Positions 49,105 to 58,925 of a stretch of DNA of 64,000 nt are shown here, in pieces (the first letter of the stretch is position 1; the number at the start of each line of letters is the position of its first letter). The notes beneath the pieces are model-generated. The model was not told the origin of the DNA. It saw only the letters and a list, made by a program, of their open reading frames with translations, and searched no databases. The position numbers and the translations under genes are program-made. The stretch lies in contig NZ_SSYA01000003.1 of assembly GCF_004917065.1 (NCBI RefSeq), positions 890,318 to 954,317 on the forward strand, given 5' to 3'. The stretch is from Geomonas ferrireducens. GTDB lineage: Bacteria > Desulfobacterota > Desulfuromonadia > Geobacterales > Geobacteraceae.

Positions 49105-49988
49105 CCATGCTGAACGCGCTCACCGTAGACGTCGAGGATTATTTCCAGGTTTCGGCCTTCGAGCGCTACGTGGACCGCGAGAAGTGGGACGAATATCCGT
49201 TGCGGGTGGAAGCGAACACGCGTCGGGTGCTGGATCTTTTCGACTCCTTCGGCGTCAAGGGAACCTTCTTCGTCCTCGGCTGGGTGGCAAAGCGCTGCCC
49301 CGCCCTGGTGCGCGAGATCGGTGCGCGGGGGCACGAGATCGCCTGCCACGGCTACGGACACCAGTTGGTCTACCGCCTGGGTAAGGAAAAGTTTCGCGAG
49401 GACGTGCGCGGCGCCAAGGCGCTTTTGGAAGACGTGACCGGCAACCGGGTGGCTGGTTACCGTGCCCCGAGTTATTCGATCACGAGGCAGTCACTTTGGG
49501 CCCTCGACGTCCTCGTCGAGGAGGGGTTCGAGTTCGACTCGAGCATCTTCCCGGTCTACCACGACATCTACGGTCTTCCCGGCGCGCCGCGATTCCCGCA
49601 CCTGATCCGGCGCGCCGGCGGAGTGATCAGGGAGTTCCCGCTGAGCACCTACCCGTTGCGGGTGGCAGGGCACCAGTACCTCCTTCCGGTTGCGGGGGGA
49701 GGGTACCTGAGGCTCTTCCCCGTCTCCTTCCTTCGGCGCTGCATAGAGGCGATCAACGACAGGGAAGGAGAGCCCGCGGTGCTTTACTTTCATCCCTGGG
49801 AGACGGACCCGGGGCAGCCGCGTATCCGGGCCGGGCTCAAGTCCCGCTTCAGGCACTACCTGAACCTGGACAAGACCGAAGGGAAGCTGAGGACGCTGCT
49901 TTCCGGCGTCCGCTTCGGCACCATGAGTGAGGTCTTCGCGGGAAGGGGGGAGGGGCTTCCCGGCGCCCCCGACGGGGTGTATTCGTGA
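49101..49988 (+). CDS. XrtA-associated polysaccharide deacetylase (DUF3473)
   Basis: This 295-residue NodB-fold deacetylase has the catalytic Asp region NALTVDVEDYFQV, the HGYGHQ segment (metal His), RAPSYSIT and the His of YFHPWETDP. The C-terminal part is DUF3473. It removes acetyl groups from the polysaccharide. The start is either the GTG at 49101, overlapping the barrel stop as GTGA, or the ATG at 49107; both give the same mature enzyme. It is coupled to FemAB next. Confidence 0.92.
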   Translation: MTMLNALTVDVEDYFQVSAFERYVDREKWDEYPLRVEANTRRVLDLFDSFGVKGTFFVLGWVAKRCPALVREIGARGHEIACHGYGHQLVYRLGKEKFREDVRGAKALLEDVTGNRVAGYRAPSYSITRQSLWALDVLVEEGFEFDSSIFPVYHDIYGLPGAPRFPHLIRRAGGVIREFPLSTYPLRVAGHQYLLPVAGGGYLRLFPVSFLRRCIEAINDREGEPAVLYFHPWETDPGQPRIRAGLKSRFRHYLNLDKTEGKLRTLLSGVRFGTMSEVFAGRGEGLPGAPDGVYS

Positions 49989-51019
49989 GCGGGCTATCGG
50001 TCGAACTCTACGGGGGGGACGGGACGGAGTGGGACGCCTTCGTCGCCTCACATCCCGCATCGACCAGCTACCATCGTTACCTCTGGAGAAAGGTGGTTGA
50101 GGAGAGCTTCGGACACCGTGGGTACTACCTGCTGGCACGTTCCGGCGGCAGGACCGTCGGGGTGCTCCCGATCATCCACATGAAAAGCAGGCTCTTTGGC
50201 AATTTTCTGGTCTCCGTTCCCTTTTTCAATTACGGAGGGGTTCTTTGCAGCGACCCCGCCGGGAGATCCGCCCTCCTGAAAGAGGGGGGACGCGTCATGG
50301 CGGAGTGTGACGCTTCGTACCTTGAACTGCGCCACCTGGCGGATCCTCTCCCAGGACTTGCCACCCGCAGCCACAAGGTGACCATGGTCCTGGACCTTGC
50401 CCCCGACTCCGAGAGCCAGTGGGGGCGATTCAGCCCGAAGCTCAGGAACCAGGTGAGAAAGGCGCAAAAAAGTGGGCTGGAGGTGATGGTAGGGGGCGCT
50501 GAGCTTCTCGACGGGTTCTATCGTGTGTTCTGCCGCAACATGCGCGACTTGGGGACCCCGGTGTACGGACGGGAGTTCTTCGAGAACGTCCTGCATGCCC
50601 GAGAAGTAGACCCCCGCGTCATCTCCGTCCTGCGCGGCGGCGAAACCATCGCCTCGGGCATCATGACCCGTTTCCGAGACAGGGTCGAGGTCCCCTGGGC
50701 CTCCTCCAATCGCGATTTCCGGGAGTGTTGCCCGAACAACATGCTCTACTGGGAGGCGATCAGGCTCGCCATCGGCGAAGGGGCACACAGCTTCGACTTC
50801 GGGCGTTCCACCCCGGGCGAAGGGACGTACCTCTTCAAGAAACAGTGGGGTGCCGAGCCTGTGCCCCTTTACTGGCAGTACCTTTTGCGACCAGGAGCGG
50901 AGCTTCCTGATCTGAACCCGGCCAACCCGAAGTTCCGCCTCGCGGTGCAAGGGTGGCGGAGGCTCCCCGTGGCGCTCACCCGGCTTTTGGGACCGGCCAT
51001 CGTCAGGAACATCCCATAG
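49985..51019 (+). CDS. FemAB-like peptidyl/aminoacyl transferase of the XrtA system
   Basis: This 344-residue protein has two GNAT-like halves with WRKVVEESFGHRGYYLLARS at the N-terminus, LRNQVRKAQKSGLEVMVG and SFDFGRSTPGEGTYLFKKQWGAEP at the C-terminus, typical of PEP-CTERM FemAB proteins (TIGR03019). FemAB enzymes add amino acids to peptidoglycan from aminoacyl-tRNA; the PEP-CTERM variant presumably modifies the exopolysaccharide or its anchor. GTG start at 49985, four-base overlap with the deacetylase. Confidence 0.9.
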   Translation: MSGLSVELYGGDGTEWDAFVASHPASTSYHRYLWRKVVEESFGHRGYYLLARSGGRTVGVLPIIHMKSRLFGNFLVSVPFFNYGGVLCSDPAGRSALLKEGGRVMAECDASYLELRHLADPLPGLATRSHKVTMVLDLAPDSESQWGRFSPKLRNQVRKAQKSGLEVMVGGAELLDGFYRVFCRNMRDLGTPVYGREFFENVLHAREVDPRVISVLRGGETIASGIMTRFRDRVEVPWASSNRDFRECCPNNMLYWEAIRLAIGEGAHSFDFGRSTPGEGTYLFKKQWGAEPVPLYWQYLLRPGAELPDLNPANPKFRLAVQGWRRLPVALTRLLGPAIVRNIP

Positions 51020-51031
51020 CGGAGGGGCGTG

Positions 51032-52234
51032 ATGCGCGTAGGTAGAACCCTTCCCCCAGCGGCGGTACCGATTTCCTTTAGGGAGATTCTTTCCGGTCTT
51101 GCGGGCCTCGCCTCCGGCAGGAAGACCGTTGCGCGGTTCGAGACGGAGTTGCAGGAGTATTACGGGGTTAGCCATGTATCCCTGGTCAATTCGGGAAAGA
51201 CCGCCTTGACCGTCATCCTGACCGTTCTGAAGGAGTTGCATCCGGGACGGGAAGAGGTCGTCATTCCCGCCTACACCTGCTACTCGGTCCCGGCCGCGGT
51301 GACCAGGGCGGGGCTTAAGGTGCTCCCCTGTGACGTGGACCCGGCGACCCTCGATTACGACTGGGAGAAACTCGAGGGGGCGCTCGACAGCGGGCGCGTG
51401 CTGTGCGCCGTGTCAGCACATCTTTTCGGGTTTCCCGCCGATGTGGACCGGCTGAAGGAACTCGCTTCTCCTCGCGGCATCTTCGTGGTGGAGGATGCAG
51501 CCCAGGCGATGGGAGGGGAGGTCGGCGGGAGAAAAATCGGCACCCTGGGGGATATAGCTCTCTTCAGTCTCGGGCGCGGCAAGGCTTTCTCCACGGTGTC
51601 AGGCGGCATCATCCTGACCGGAGACGCAAGACTTGGCGACGCGGTGACGCGGGCGGTCCGGGGGCTGCCGCACGAAGGGGGGGGCGATTTTCTGCTGACG
51701 TTCTGCTACGCCCTCGCGCTCTCCCTGCTGGTCCGACCCGGCCTCTTCTGGCTGCCAAAGGCGCTCCCCTTTCTGAGGTTGGGGGAGACCCGATTCGACC
51801 CGAGGTTCTCCATGAAGCAGCTGGGGGCGTTCCAGGTGGGGCTTGCCAGGGGGTGGCAGGAGAGACTTGCCAGACTGCGCGAGACGCGCCTGAGGAAAGC
51901 GGTATTCCTGGAAAAGGCCGGGGTGAAAGCCACGGCACGGCTCAAGAGGGCGTTTCCGAACCTGATCAGGTTTCCGGTGCTCGTGGACGAGGCCAAGCGG
52001 AGACGCTTGATCGAGATGAGTGAGGAAGAGGGGCTGGGGGTGGCGCTGGTCTACCCCGACGCGGTAACCGGGATCGCCGAACTGAGAGGGACGCTCTTGG
52101 GCGGTCCGGCTCCGCAGGCCGAGCAGGTGGCTAAGCGCCTTGTTTCGCTCCCCTTGCACCCATATGTGACGGAAAAAGACCTGCGGCGGATAGCGGACCT
52201 GATTAACTCCGGTGCAGGCGAGGGCGGGAAGTGA
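51032..52234 (+). CDS. DegT/DnrJ/EryC1-type sugar aminotransferase
   Basis: The ATG at 51032 has GGAGG six bases before it and gives 400 residues. PLP-fold motifs are present: VSLVNSGKTALTVIL, VVIPAYTCYSVPAAV, VVEDAAQAMGG and the Schiff-base Lys in LFSLGRGKAFST. It would transaminate a keto-sugar to build an amino sugar for the polysaccharide. It lies between FemAB and exosortase, an unusual spot for a sugar enzyme, so its product may be part of the anchoring unit; this is inference. Confidence 0.88.
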   Translation: MRVGRTLPPAAVPISFREILSGLAGLASGRKTVARFETELQEYYGVSHVSLVNSGKTALTVILTVLKELHPGREEVVIPAYTCYSVPAAVTRAGLKVLPCDVDPATLDYDWEKLEGALDSGRVLCAVSAHLFGFPADVDRLKELASPRGIFVVEDAAQAMGGEVGGRKIGTLGDIALFSLGRGKAFSTVSGGIILTGDARLGDAVTRAVRGLPHEGGGDFLLTFCYALALSLLVRPGLFWLPKALPFLRLGETRFDPRFSMKQLGAFQVGLARGWQERLARLRETRLRKAVFLEKAGVKATARLKRAFPNLIRFPVLVDEAKRRRLIEMSEEEGLGVALVYPDAVTGIAELRGTLLGGPAPQAEQVAKRLVSLPLHPYVTEKDLRRIADLINSGAGEGGK

Positions 52235-52255
52235 GACGTACCGGGAGATCTGGTG

Positions 52256-53086
52256 ATGGGACTGGCACGAAACGACAAAATAAAATTAACCCTGCTACTT
52301 GGTCTTTGGTTCCTGGTCTTTTACCCTGTCGTCCCCGAGATGGTGCGGGACTGGGCCGGCCATTCCGACAACAACCACGGTTTTCTGGTGCCGCTCATAG
52401 CGCTCTACCTCATCTGGCAGAAAAAAGATGAACTTCTGAGCGCCGAGATGGACTCCTCGAAGTGGGGGGCAGTGGTTCTCGTTGCCGGTCTCGCCGTTTT
52501 CCTGCTCAGTTTCGCGGGGGGGGTCGCCTTTCCGGCGCGGGTCGCCATGGTGCTTTCCCTTTTTGGCCTGTTGTGGTTCTGCACCGGGAGCGCCTGGGGG
52601 CGGATTCTGGCCTTTCCCGTCCTGTTCCTGCTCTTCATGGTTCCGGTGCCGGTCTCCGTGATTGGGCTGGTCTCCATGCCGCTGCAGCTCATGGCCACCA
52701 AGCTGTCCGCTAAGCTCATCGAGCACTGCTCCATCCCGGTGTACCGGGAAGGGAACATGCTTTTTTTCGTCGGAACCCAGCTCGAGGTGGCCGAGGCGTG
52801 CAGCGGGGTCCGCTCCATCATGTCCCTCACCATGCTGGGGACCATCTTTGCTTACATGTCGCAGGCCACGTGGAAGCGGCGCGTCGTCATGGTGCTGGCG
52901 GCGGTCCCCATCGCCATGACCGCCAACATCATCAGGATCACCGGCACCGGCATTTTGGCCCACTTCTTCGGTGACAAGGTGGCGCGCGGATTTCTGCACG
53001 AGTTCTCCGGGATCATCGTCTTCGTGTTCGGTCTCGCCGTACTCGGGGGGCTGTATAAGCTGTTGAACAGGAAAAAGGTGGCGTGA
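52256..53086 (+). CDS. Exosortase (transpeptidase-like membrane enzyme)
   Basis: Exosortase cleaves PEP-CTERM signals. From the ATG at 52256 the 276-residue protein has seven to eight membrane spans and the catalytic triad: Cys182 (AEACSGVRS), Arg227 (NIIRITG) and His248 (GFLHEFSG). The segments HGFLVPLIALYLIWQKK and FPVLFLLFMVPVP are also typical. It is the short single-domain type; the EpsI domain sometimes fused to it is encoded separately by the next gene, overlapping by four bases. The associated genes are those of the XrtA type, so the substrate at 38227 (VPEP) is likely its target. Confidence 0.93.
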   Translation: MGLARNDKIKLTLLLGLWFLVFYPVVPEMVRDWAGHSDNNHGFLVPLIALYLIWQKKDELLSAEMDSSKWGAVVLVAGLAVFLLSFAGGVAFPARVAMVLSLFGLLWFCTGSAWGRILAFPVLFLLFMVPVPVSVIGLVSMPLQLMATKLSAKLIEHCSIPVYREGNMLFFVGTQLEVAEACSGVRSIMSLTMLGTIFAYMSQATWKRRVVMVLAAVPIAMTANIIRITGTGILAHFFGDKVARGFLHEFSGIIVFVFGLAVLGGLYKLLNRKKVA

Positions 53087-53733
53087 TGAGAAACGCTAGC
53101 TTCGTAACGGCATTGATTCTGCTGGTTCTGACCGGAGCCGTTAGCAGCCTTCTGGCCTACCGTCCCGTCCCGGTAGTGGTCGCCACGAACCTGGAGAAGC
53201 TCCCGATGGAGATCGATGGTTACCGCGCCGTCGAAGACTACTTTCCTGAGTCGGTCTACAGGGAACTTAACGCGGATAAATATGTCTACCGTCATTATCG
53301 TTCTGCCGACGGCAGAGTCATAGACCTCTACATTGGCTATTACGGGACAGCTAAGGGGGGGCGGACTGGACATAACCCATACTCGTGCCTTCCCAGTGCT
53401 GGTTCGGCGATAGTCGAAACTGGAACGACCGACTGCACGATGTCTACGGGTAAAACCGCAAGAGTTAACGTTATCGTTGCCCGCAAAGATGAACTCAACA
53501 CGGTGCTGCTCCATTGGTATCAGACTGGCGGGACTACGGTTGCTTCGAACAGCCTTTATCAGAATCTAGGCCGGTTGGTGAGCAGAGTTATGCATAATAA
53601 AGACGATGGTGCTTACATCCAGATTTCTCAAGCGGCCGCTGACGGCAACGTAGCTCAGGCTAAGCAGCATGTCAGACAATTCGCCAGCAAGCTTCTTGAC
53701 ATGCTGCCTGCTGCCTGGCCGGTCGAACAGTAG
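53083..53733 (+). CDS. epsI: EpsI-domain exosortase-associated protein
   Basis: This 216-residue protein has an N-terminal span (VTALILLVLTGAVSSLLAY) and an extracytoplasmic EpsI domain with DYFPESVYRELNADKYVYRHY, DLYIGYYG and NPYSCLPSAGS (the conserved Cys-Leu-Pro region). EpsI supports exosortase and polysaccharide secretion. GTG (53083) or ATG (53086) may start it. Base composition drops from high to moderate GC within this gene, the border with the glycosyltransferase module. Confidence 0.9.
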   Translation: MMRNASFVTALILLVLTGAVSSLLAYRPVPVVVATNLEKLPMEIDGYRAVEDYFPESVYRELNADKYVYRHYRSADGRVIDLYIGYYGTAKGGRTGHNPYSCLPSAGSAIVETGTTDCTMSTGKTARVNVIVARKDELNTVLLHWYQTGGTTVASNSLYQNLGRLVSRVMHNKDDGAYIQISQAAADGNVAQAKQHVRQFASKLLDMLPAAWPVEQ

Positions 53734-53749
53734 AGGTATGGTGGGTTCG

Positions 53750-54865
53750 ATGGCGCCGTTACGCATCCTGCACATAACCCACGATCTGGCGATTGGTGGC
53801 CTCCAGCAGATGTTGGTAACCCTTTGCCGTACCGCCGATAGGCAGGCTTTCGAGTTTGTAGTTCTCTGCCTCAGGAGCCTCGGTCCTTTGGCTGGTGAAC
53901 TGGGAACCTTGGGCGTTCCAGTCGTGCTGTTACCACAGCCCGTTTCTCCAGGTACTGATTACCTCTCTTTCCTAAAGGTAGCCAAAATACTAAAGCAATA
54001 CCCGGTCGATGTCATCCATACTCACAACACCCAGCCTCTCTTAGACGGTACATTGGGGTCTTTACTTAGCCTTGAGAAACATAGAATCATCCACACCGAC
54101 CATGCTAGAGAGTTTCCTGATAAAGCCCGCTACATGTTTATGGAGTGGTTGATGAGTCACTTTGTGCACAGGGTTGTCGGGGTTTCTACTCATACTACGG
54201 CGAACCTGCGTGCATATGAAAAGATCCCAGACTCAAAACTGCTTACTATTGAAAACGGAGTCGATCTAGAGCGCTTCTCATGCGGTGTTGACTGTATTCA
54301 GAAAAGAAGTGAATTGGGGATTGCACAGGATACACCGCTCATCGGCGTCATAGCTCGCCTGGAACCGGTGAAGGGTGTTGAGCACCTGCTGCGTGCGATG
54401 CCAACGGTGCTAGGAAGGCACCCTAGGCTTACCCTCCTGATAGTGGGAGACGGATCCATAAAAGGTTTTCTGGAGCAGGAGTGCAATCGGCTAGGTATTT
54501 CAAAACATGTCGTATTTACAGGGGCACGCGGTGACGTGCCGCAACTGCTCAAGCTGCTTGACGTGTATGTCTTGCCGTCGGAGTCAGAGGGGCTCCCCAT
54601 CGGTATTCTGGAGGCCATGGCCAGCGGTTGTCCCATCGTTGCCTCGCACGTCGGTGGTGTACCAGATGTTCTGGAGCACATGACCAGTGCTTTGCTGGTA
54701 CCTCCTGCGGACCCTTTAAGGCTGGCCGAGGCCGTGTCCACCCTCTTGTCCAGCGGCAGTCTGAGGGAAAAGTTCGCTCGTAAAGCAAAATGTGTAGTGA
54801 TTCAAAAGTTTTCATCTGAGGTTATGACCAATAAATACTGTGAGTTGTACCTAGGGGGACGTTAG
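53750..54865 (+). CDS. GT4-family glycosyltransferase (PEP-CTERM/EpsH-type)
   Basis: The ATG at 53750 has GGTGG five bases before it and gives 371 residues. N-terminal LRILHITHDLAIGGLQQMLVTL and C-terminal donor-site sequences (VGDGSIKGFL, PSESEGLPIGILEAMASGCPIVAS) identify a GT-B retaining GT4 enzyme. It resembles the GT family linked to PEP-CTERM loci (I recall TIGR03088), though sugar specificity is unknown. It follows epsI by 16 bp. Confidence 0.88.
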   Translation: MAPLRILHITHDLAIGGLQQMLVTLCRTADRQAFEFVVLCLRSLGPLAGELGTLGVPVVLLPQPVSPGTDYLSFLKVAKILKQYPVDVIHTHNTQPLLDGTLGSLLSLEKHRIIHTDHAREFPDKARYMFMEWLMSHFVHRVVGVSTHTTANLRAYEKIPDSKLLTIENGVDLERFSCGVDCIQKRSELGIAQDTPLIGVIARLEPVKGVEHLLRAMPTVLGRHPRLTLLIVGDGSIKGFLEQECNRLGISKHVVFTGARGDVPQLLKLLDVYVLPSESEGLPIGILEAMASGCPIVASHVGGVPDVLEHMTSALLVPPADPLRLAEAVSTLLSSGSLREKFARKAKCVVIQKFSSEVMTNKYCELYLGGR

Positions 54866-54977
54866 TTCGTTCCTCTTCATTTCTTGTGAAAGTAAGTGCA
54901 CTACTGGTTTTCCCAGCTGTGTCTTCTTCGAATCTACCGTATGATTTACTTCGGTAGAAAGTTAGCAAGGCGGGGCA

Positions 54978-56321
54978 ATGTTTATGAGCGGTATAGGTGG
55001 GGCGTTGAAAGCTGATAGCGAGTCTTTGCCGAAAAATGTTTTGATGGTTTGTTACTACTACCCGCCTCTCAAAGACGTGGGGTGCAAGCGCAGTGTCGCG
55101 TTATCTGTGTATTGGAAAAAATATGGATGGACCCCCGTGGTCCTCAGTGTCAGAAATCCGGACCGCACCTACTGCTCGATGGGGGGAGGGGATGTCCCTG
55201 CCGGTATAGATGTTGTCTATACCTACTCGCTGTTCAACATGTACAAGGTTCTCGGCAAGCTGAACGGTGGCATCTGTAGGCTGCTGAGCCTTACAGGCAT
55301 CACCCTTAAAAGGAATTATCTATACGACTTTTTTGCCTTTCCTGACATTTTCATAGGCTGGATTCCTCTCGCCATCCTTAGTGGCTGGTTCATAATCCGA
55401 AGGAAGAAGGTGGACTTGATCTACGTCTCCTGTTCACCTTTCAGTTCAGGCCTTGTCGGAGTCATCCTCAAAAAACTCACAGGTCTTCCTTTGGTCATAG
55501 ACTACCGTGACCCCTTTGGTCTGGATATCAGTAGGTACCAGAAAACTGCTTTTGTTACGCCCAACTTTAGAAAGCCCTTTAATAAATGGTATACACAGCA
55601 GTTGCTTAAGGCGTGCGACGTCTTTGCCGTGACCACTAAGGAGACGGAACAGCTTTTTGTAGAGCAGTTTCCTGTGGTAAAAGAAAAAATTAAGACGTTC
55701 TACAACGGATTTGACGACAATATACTTTCTGAATTGGTAATTGAAGATAAATACAAGAAGTTCACCGTTGTTTACACTGGTAACTTTTATTTTGAGCTCG
55801 AATGTGATTTTTTATTTGAAGGATTAAGCATCTTAAAAAAGAATAGCGTTATTTGTTATGACAATTTTGAGATGAGCTTTTACGGCACAGGTAGTGGATT
55901 GCAAAAATATATTAAAAAATATGACTTAGAAGATATAGTCATTTTACACGATAGCATTCCGTACGCGGAAGCCTTGCATGTGATAAAACGCTCGCACCTG
56001 CAATTGCTAAGGATCGTTCAGCCGATGTTGAGTACCAAGCTTTTTGAAGGCATCGCACTCAATGTCCCGTTCTTAGCCGTCATTCCGCCAGGTGAAGCCG
56101 AACGCCTCATTCGGACCTACAACAAAAGCTCCTATTTCGTCACCGACGCTTCGGCCCGGACTGTTGCGGAACGTCTTGAAGCTGCCATGGCAGACGCCAG
56201 CCTAGGTGCCACAAAGGGGTATGCAGACCCGGAAACGTTGGCTCTTTTCTCTCGCGAGCGGATTTCTCTGGAATTCAAGACGCTGATCTGCAGAATCCTG
56301 CGACAAGGTTATCGAGTATGA
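54978..56321 (+). CDS. GT4-like glycosyltransferase
   Basis: This 447-residue GT-B protein starts (after MFMSGIGGALKADSE) with VLMVCYYYPPLKDVGCKRSVAL. Mid-protein it has PLVIDYRDPFGLDISR and a donor site around FYGTGSGLQKYI. Most of 55650-55950 is strongly A/T-rich, unlike flanking genes, so part of this gene is probably recent import. It overlaps the fusion gene downstream by four bases (ATGA). Confidence 0.8.
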   Translation: MFMSGIGGALKADSESLPKNVLMVCYYYPPLKDVGCKRSVALSVYWKKYGWTPVVLSVRNPDRTYCSMGGGDVPAGIDVVYTYSLFNMYKVLGKLNGGICRLLSLTGITLKRNYLYDFFAFPDIFIGWIPLAILSGWFIIRRKKVDLIYVSCSPFSSGLVGVILKKLTGLPLVIDYRDPFGLDISRYQKTAFVTPNFRKPFNKWYTQQLLKACDVFAVTTKETEQLFVEQFPVVKEKIKTFYNGFDDNILSELVIEDKYKKFTVVYTGNFYFELECDFLFEGLSILKKNSVICYDNFEMSFYGTGSGLQKYIKKYDLEDIVILHDSIPYAEALHVIKRSHLQLLRIVQPMLSTKLFEGIALNVPFLAVIPPGEAERLIRTYNKSSYFVTDASARTVAERLEAAMADASLGATKGYADPETLALFSRERISLEFKTLICRILRQGYRV

Positions 56322-58921
56322 CGTCTGTCAAGGACAGTCTTTATTGGAACACTATGTTGAGGTTGCCGTTGAAGGTGATCTCTTTCGCCCTGTCGATCGT
56401 AGTGGCCAGGCTCTTGAACCCGTCGGATTTCGGCATCATGGCTATCGTGATGATGATTATTGCCTACGCCAACCAGATCACAAACGTTGGCATGAATGAA
56501 ACCATCGTGCAACAAAACATCACCTGCAGGATGACCATCAATTCCATTTTTACCATGGATCTCGCCGTTTCGGTTATTATGGCCTCGGTTTTCTTTGCAT
56601 CTGCACGGAAACTTTCCGACTTTTTCAGAGAGCCGCGCTGTGAAATGGCGATCAAGGTGATGTGCGCGTACTTCATTTTGTCGACCTTTTACGGGATTTC
56701 CCACGCGATATTGAGGTCCCAGATGAGGTTCAAGGCCCTCGCGACCATAGAATCGCTTCATAACCTCGCGACCGGGGTGCTTTCCCTGGTGCTTGCCTAT
56801 ATGGGGTTCGGGTTCTGGTCGCTAGCTCTTGGCCAGATCGTACCGTTATTTTTATTCACGATCTTACTGTGTGCCGTCTCCAGGTGGCTACCGGTTGTTA
56901 GGCTCAGTAATTCACTTCTTAGGCCCATTTGGCGTTTCGGGCTCTGGAACTTTGCCAAAAGTCAGATCAACTTTGCCATCAGGCATATCGATACGCTGGT
57001 TATCGGCAGGATGCTCGGCACCTACCCGCTCGGGCTTTACGACAAGGCGCTCAACATCGCAGTAACGCCCTCAGAAAGCATACTCATGAACATAAACTCC
57101 GTTATGTTCTCCGCTTTCAGCCGTAGCAGGGCAAACGGTGAGGAACTCAGGCGGCAGTTCGCCAAGGCCTTTTTGCTGACCGCCCTGGTCTCGGGGCCTT
57201 TGTACCTCGGCCTGATCGCTGTCTCGGGACACCTCGTTCATATCCTGCTCGGACCACAATGGCAGGAAATGCTTATGCCTTTGCGCATCCTCTGTGCGGC
57301 GTTCGTGTTCAAATCCTTCGGAGGGGTTCTCGCCAGCTTTAACATTGGGGTCGGACAATACCGGAGCTATACGCTGCGGCTGCTATTTTCCGGCGTGTCT
57401 TTCGCCGGGTTATGTTTTGCGGGGGTGCGATTCGGAATAGAAGGGGTTGCGTGGGCCTACTTTTTCTTCAGCCTGATCGAGTTCCTTCTATCCTTCTCCC
57501 TTGCCACCTCATTCCTGAAAGTAAGCATTTATGAAGTCTATTCTTATGTCGAGACGGGGGCGGTTGGTTCATTTATCATGTTTGTGCTGGTACTGCTACT
57601 GTCCATGCCCCTCAAAGCAAAAACTGAGCTCAATCTGTTGGTGCTCATCAGTACTGGTTGTGTTGTCTATTGCTCTTACCTTCTCGTTGATAGGAATCCG
57701 CAATTCCAGCAGCTACGTTCCGCCCTGTTCTCCGACCTTCGTAAGCTGTTTTCCGCCGTGGCAAGGCCGAAAAAAACATACCTTATTGTTTTGCCATGGG
57801 ACATTTCGGAAGTGGGTGGAGTGAACGAAGTTGCCTATCAGCTATATCGACAATTGGAAAGGGGGGGGGTGTTCCGGCCGGTAATCTTGATTAATTCATG
57901 GTCCTCATTCATCCCTCGTTTTTCCCGCGGGGACGTGCGGACCATTCGGCAACGACTGTACCCGGAAGCTTTCGGAGGCATGAAATTCTCTAGTCGGGTG
58001 GCGAAACGCGCAAATGCCGCTATCATCTCCCTGATTTTGCGGCTGTATAATGTCGGCGTAGTCAACGTGCACTTCCCGTGTCTTTCGACGTGCTCTTGCT
58101 TCGGTGCTTCCGTTCGCACTCCTCAGGCACCCTTCACCCTGATTATTTCCTTCCATGGCAGAGACATTGACGAGATCGTCAACGCCGGAGAGCCCGAGCG
58201 TGCAGCTTGGGAGCGGATTTTGGCTGCCGCTGACGGGGTGACTACCTGTTCGTACTCCTTGAAAGAGAAGGTAATCCAGGGACTGGACCTTCCTTCAGAT
58301 GCTGTGACTGTCATTCACAATGGCGCCTCTTTGTGCATTGAGGGCTCTATCAGCGAGACTCCCCCCCACTACAGCGACTATATCCTCAGCGTGGGAACTT
58401 TCGAGGAAAATAAGGGGCAGGATATTCTGATTTCAGCCTTCGCAAAATCCTTACACCTTACAAAGCACCGTTTGCATTTATTGTTTGTTGGTCGAGACAC
58501 TCCCTATCTTGAAGTACTCAAACGCCTCGTGCAGAAGGAAGGCCTTACTGAAAAAGTACTTTTTTTTACCAATATCCCCAGAAAGCATATGCCTGGTTTT
58601 TACAAGCATGCCCGCTTTTTTATCCTGCCGAGCAGAAAAGAGGCTTTCGGTATCGCCATTTTGGAAGCAGGTTTGTGCGGGCTCCCGGTTATTGCCTCAC
58701 GGACAGGGGGAGTGCCGGAGATCATAACAGATACAGTGGATGGAAGGCTTTTCTCCGTTGCAGATGAATCCCAGCTCTTGGCTCTTATGCTGCAGTTCAT
58801 ATCAGGAGGTGAGGAGATCGTTATGCTGGGGAGTAACTTAAAGAAAAAGGTGCAGCAAAACTTCACTTGGGAGAGGATGACGGCCGACTTCGTCGCTCTC
58901 GCAAAGCCAGCCGTAGGGTGA
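56318..58921 (+). CDS. Polysaccharide flippase fused to a GT4 glycosyltransferase
   Basis: One uninterrupted 867-residue reading joins two proteins usually separate. Residues 1-480 are a Wzx/MOP-type flippase with about 12 spans, starting LYWNTMLRLPLKVISFALSIVVARLLNPSDFGIMAI. Residues 487-867 are a GT4 enzyme from KKTYLIVLPWDISEVGGVNEVAYQL to PSRKEAFGIAILEAGLCGLPVIAS. The flippase would move lipid-linked repeats across the inner membrane; the second half would add a sugar. A G9 tract at 57861-57869, about 30 codons after the joint, could shift the frame and release a separate flippase. Unusual for the family. Confidence 0.85.
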   Translation: MTSVKDSLYWNTMLRLPLKVISFALSIVVARLLNPSDFGIMAIVMMIIAYANQITNVGMNETIVQQNITCRMTINSIFTMDLAVSVIMASVFFASARKLSDFFREPRCEMAIKVMCAYFILSTFYGISHAILRSQMRFKALATIESLHNLATGVLSLVLAYMGFGFWSLALGQIVPLFLFTILLCAVSRWLPVVRLSNSLLRPIWRFGLWNFAKSQINFAIRHIDTLVIGRMLGTYPLGLYDKALNIAVTPSESILMNINSVMFSAFSRSRANGEELRRQFAKAFLLTALVSGPLYLGLIAVSGHLVHILLGPQWQEMLMPLRILCAAFVFKSFGGVLASFNIGVGQYRSYTLRLLFSGVSFAGLCFAGVRFGIEGVAWAYFFFSLIEFLLSFSLATSFLKVSIYEVYSYVETGAVGSFIMFVLVLLLSMPLKAKTELNLLVLISTGCVVYCSYLLVDRNPQFQQLRSALFSDLRKLFSAVARPKKTYLIVLPWDISEVGGVNEVAYQLYRQLERGGVFRPVILINSWSSFIPRFSRGDVRTIRQRLYPEAFGGMKFSSRVAKRANAAIISLILRLYNVGVVNVHFPCLSTCSCFGASVRTPQAPFTLIISFHGRDIDEIVNAGEPERAAWERILAAADGVTTCSYSLKEKVIQGLDLPSDAVTVIHNGASLCIEGSISETPPHYSDYILSVGTFEENKGQDILISAFAKSLHLTKHRLHLLFVGRDTPYLEVLKRLVQKEGLTEKVLFFTNIPRKHMPGFYKHARFFILPSRKEAFGIAILEAGLCGLPVIASRTGGVPEIITDTVDGRLFSVADESQLLALMLQFISGGEEIVMLGSNLKKKVQQNFTWERMTADFVALAKPAVG

Positions 58922-58925
58922 ATGT

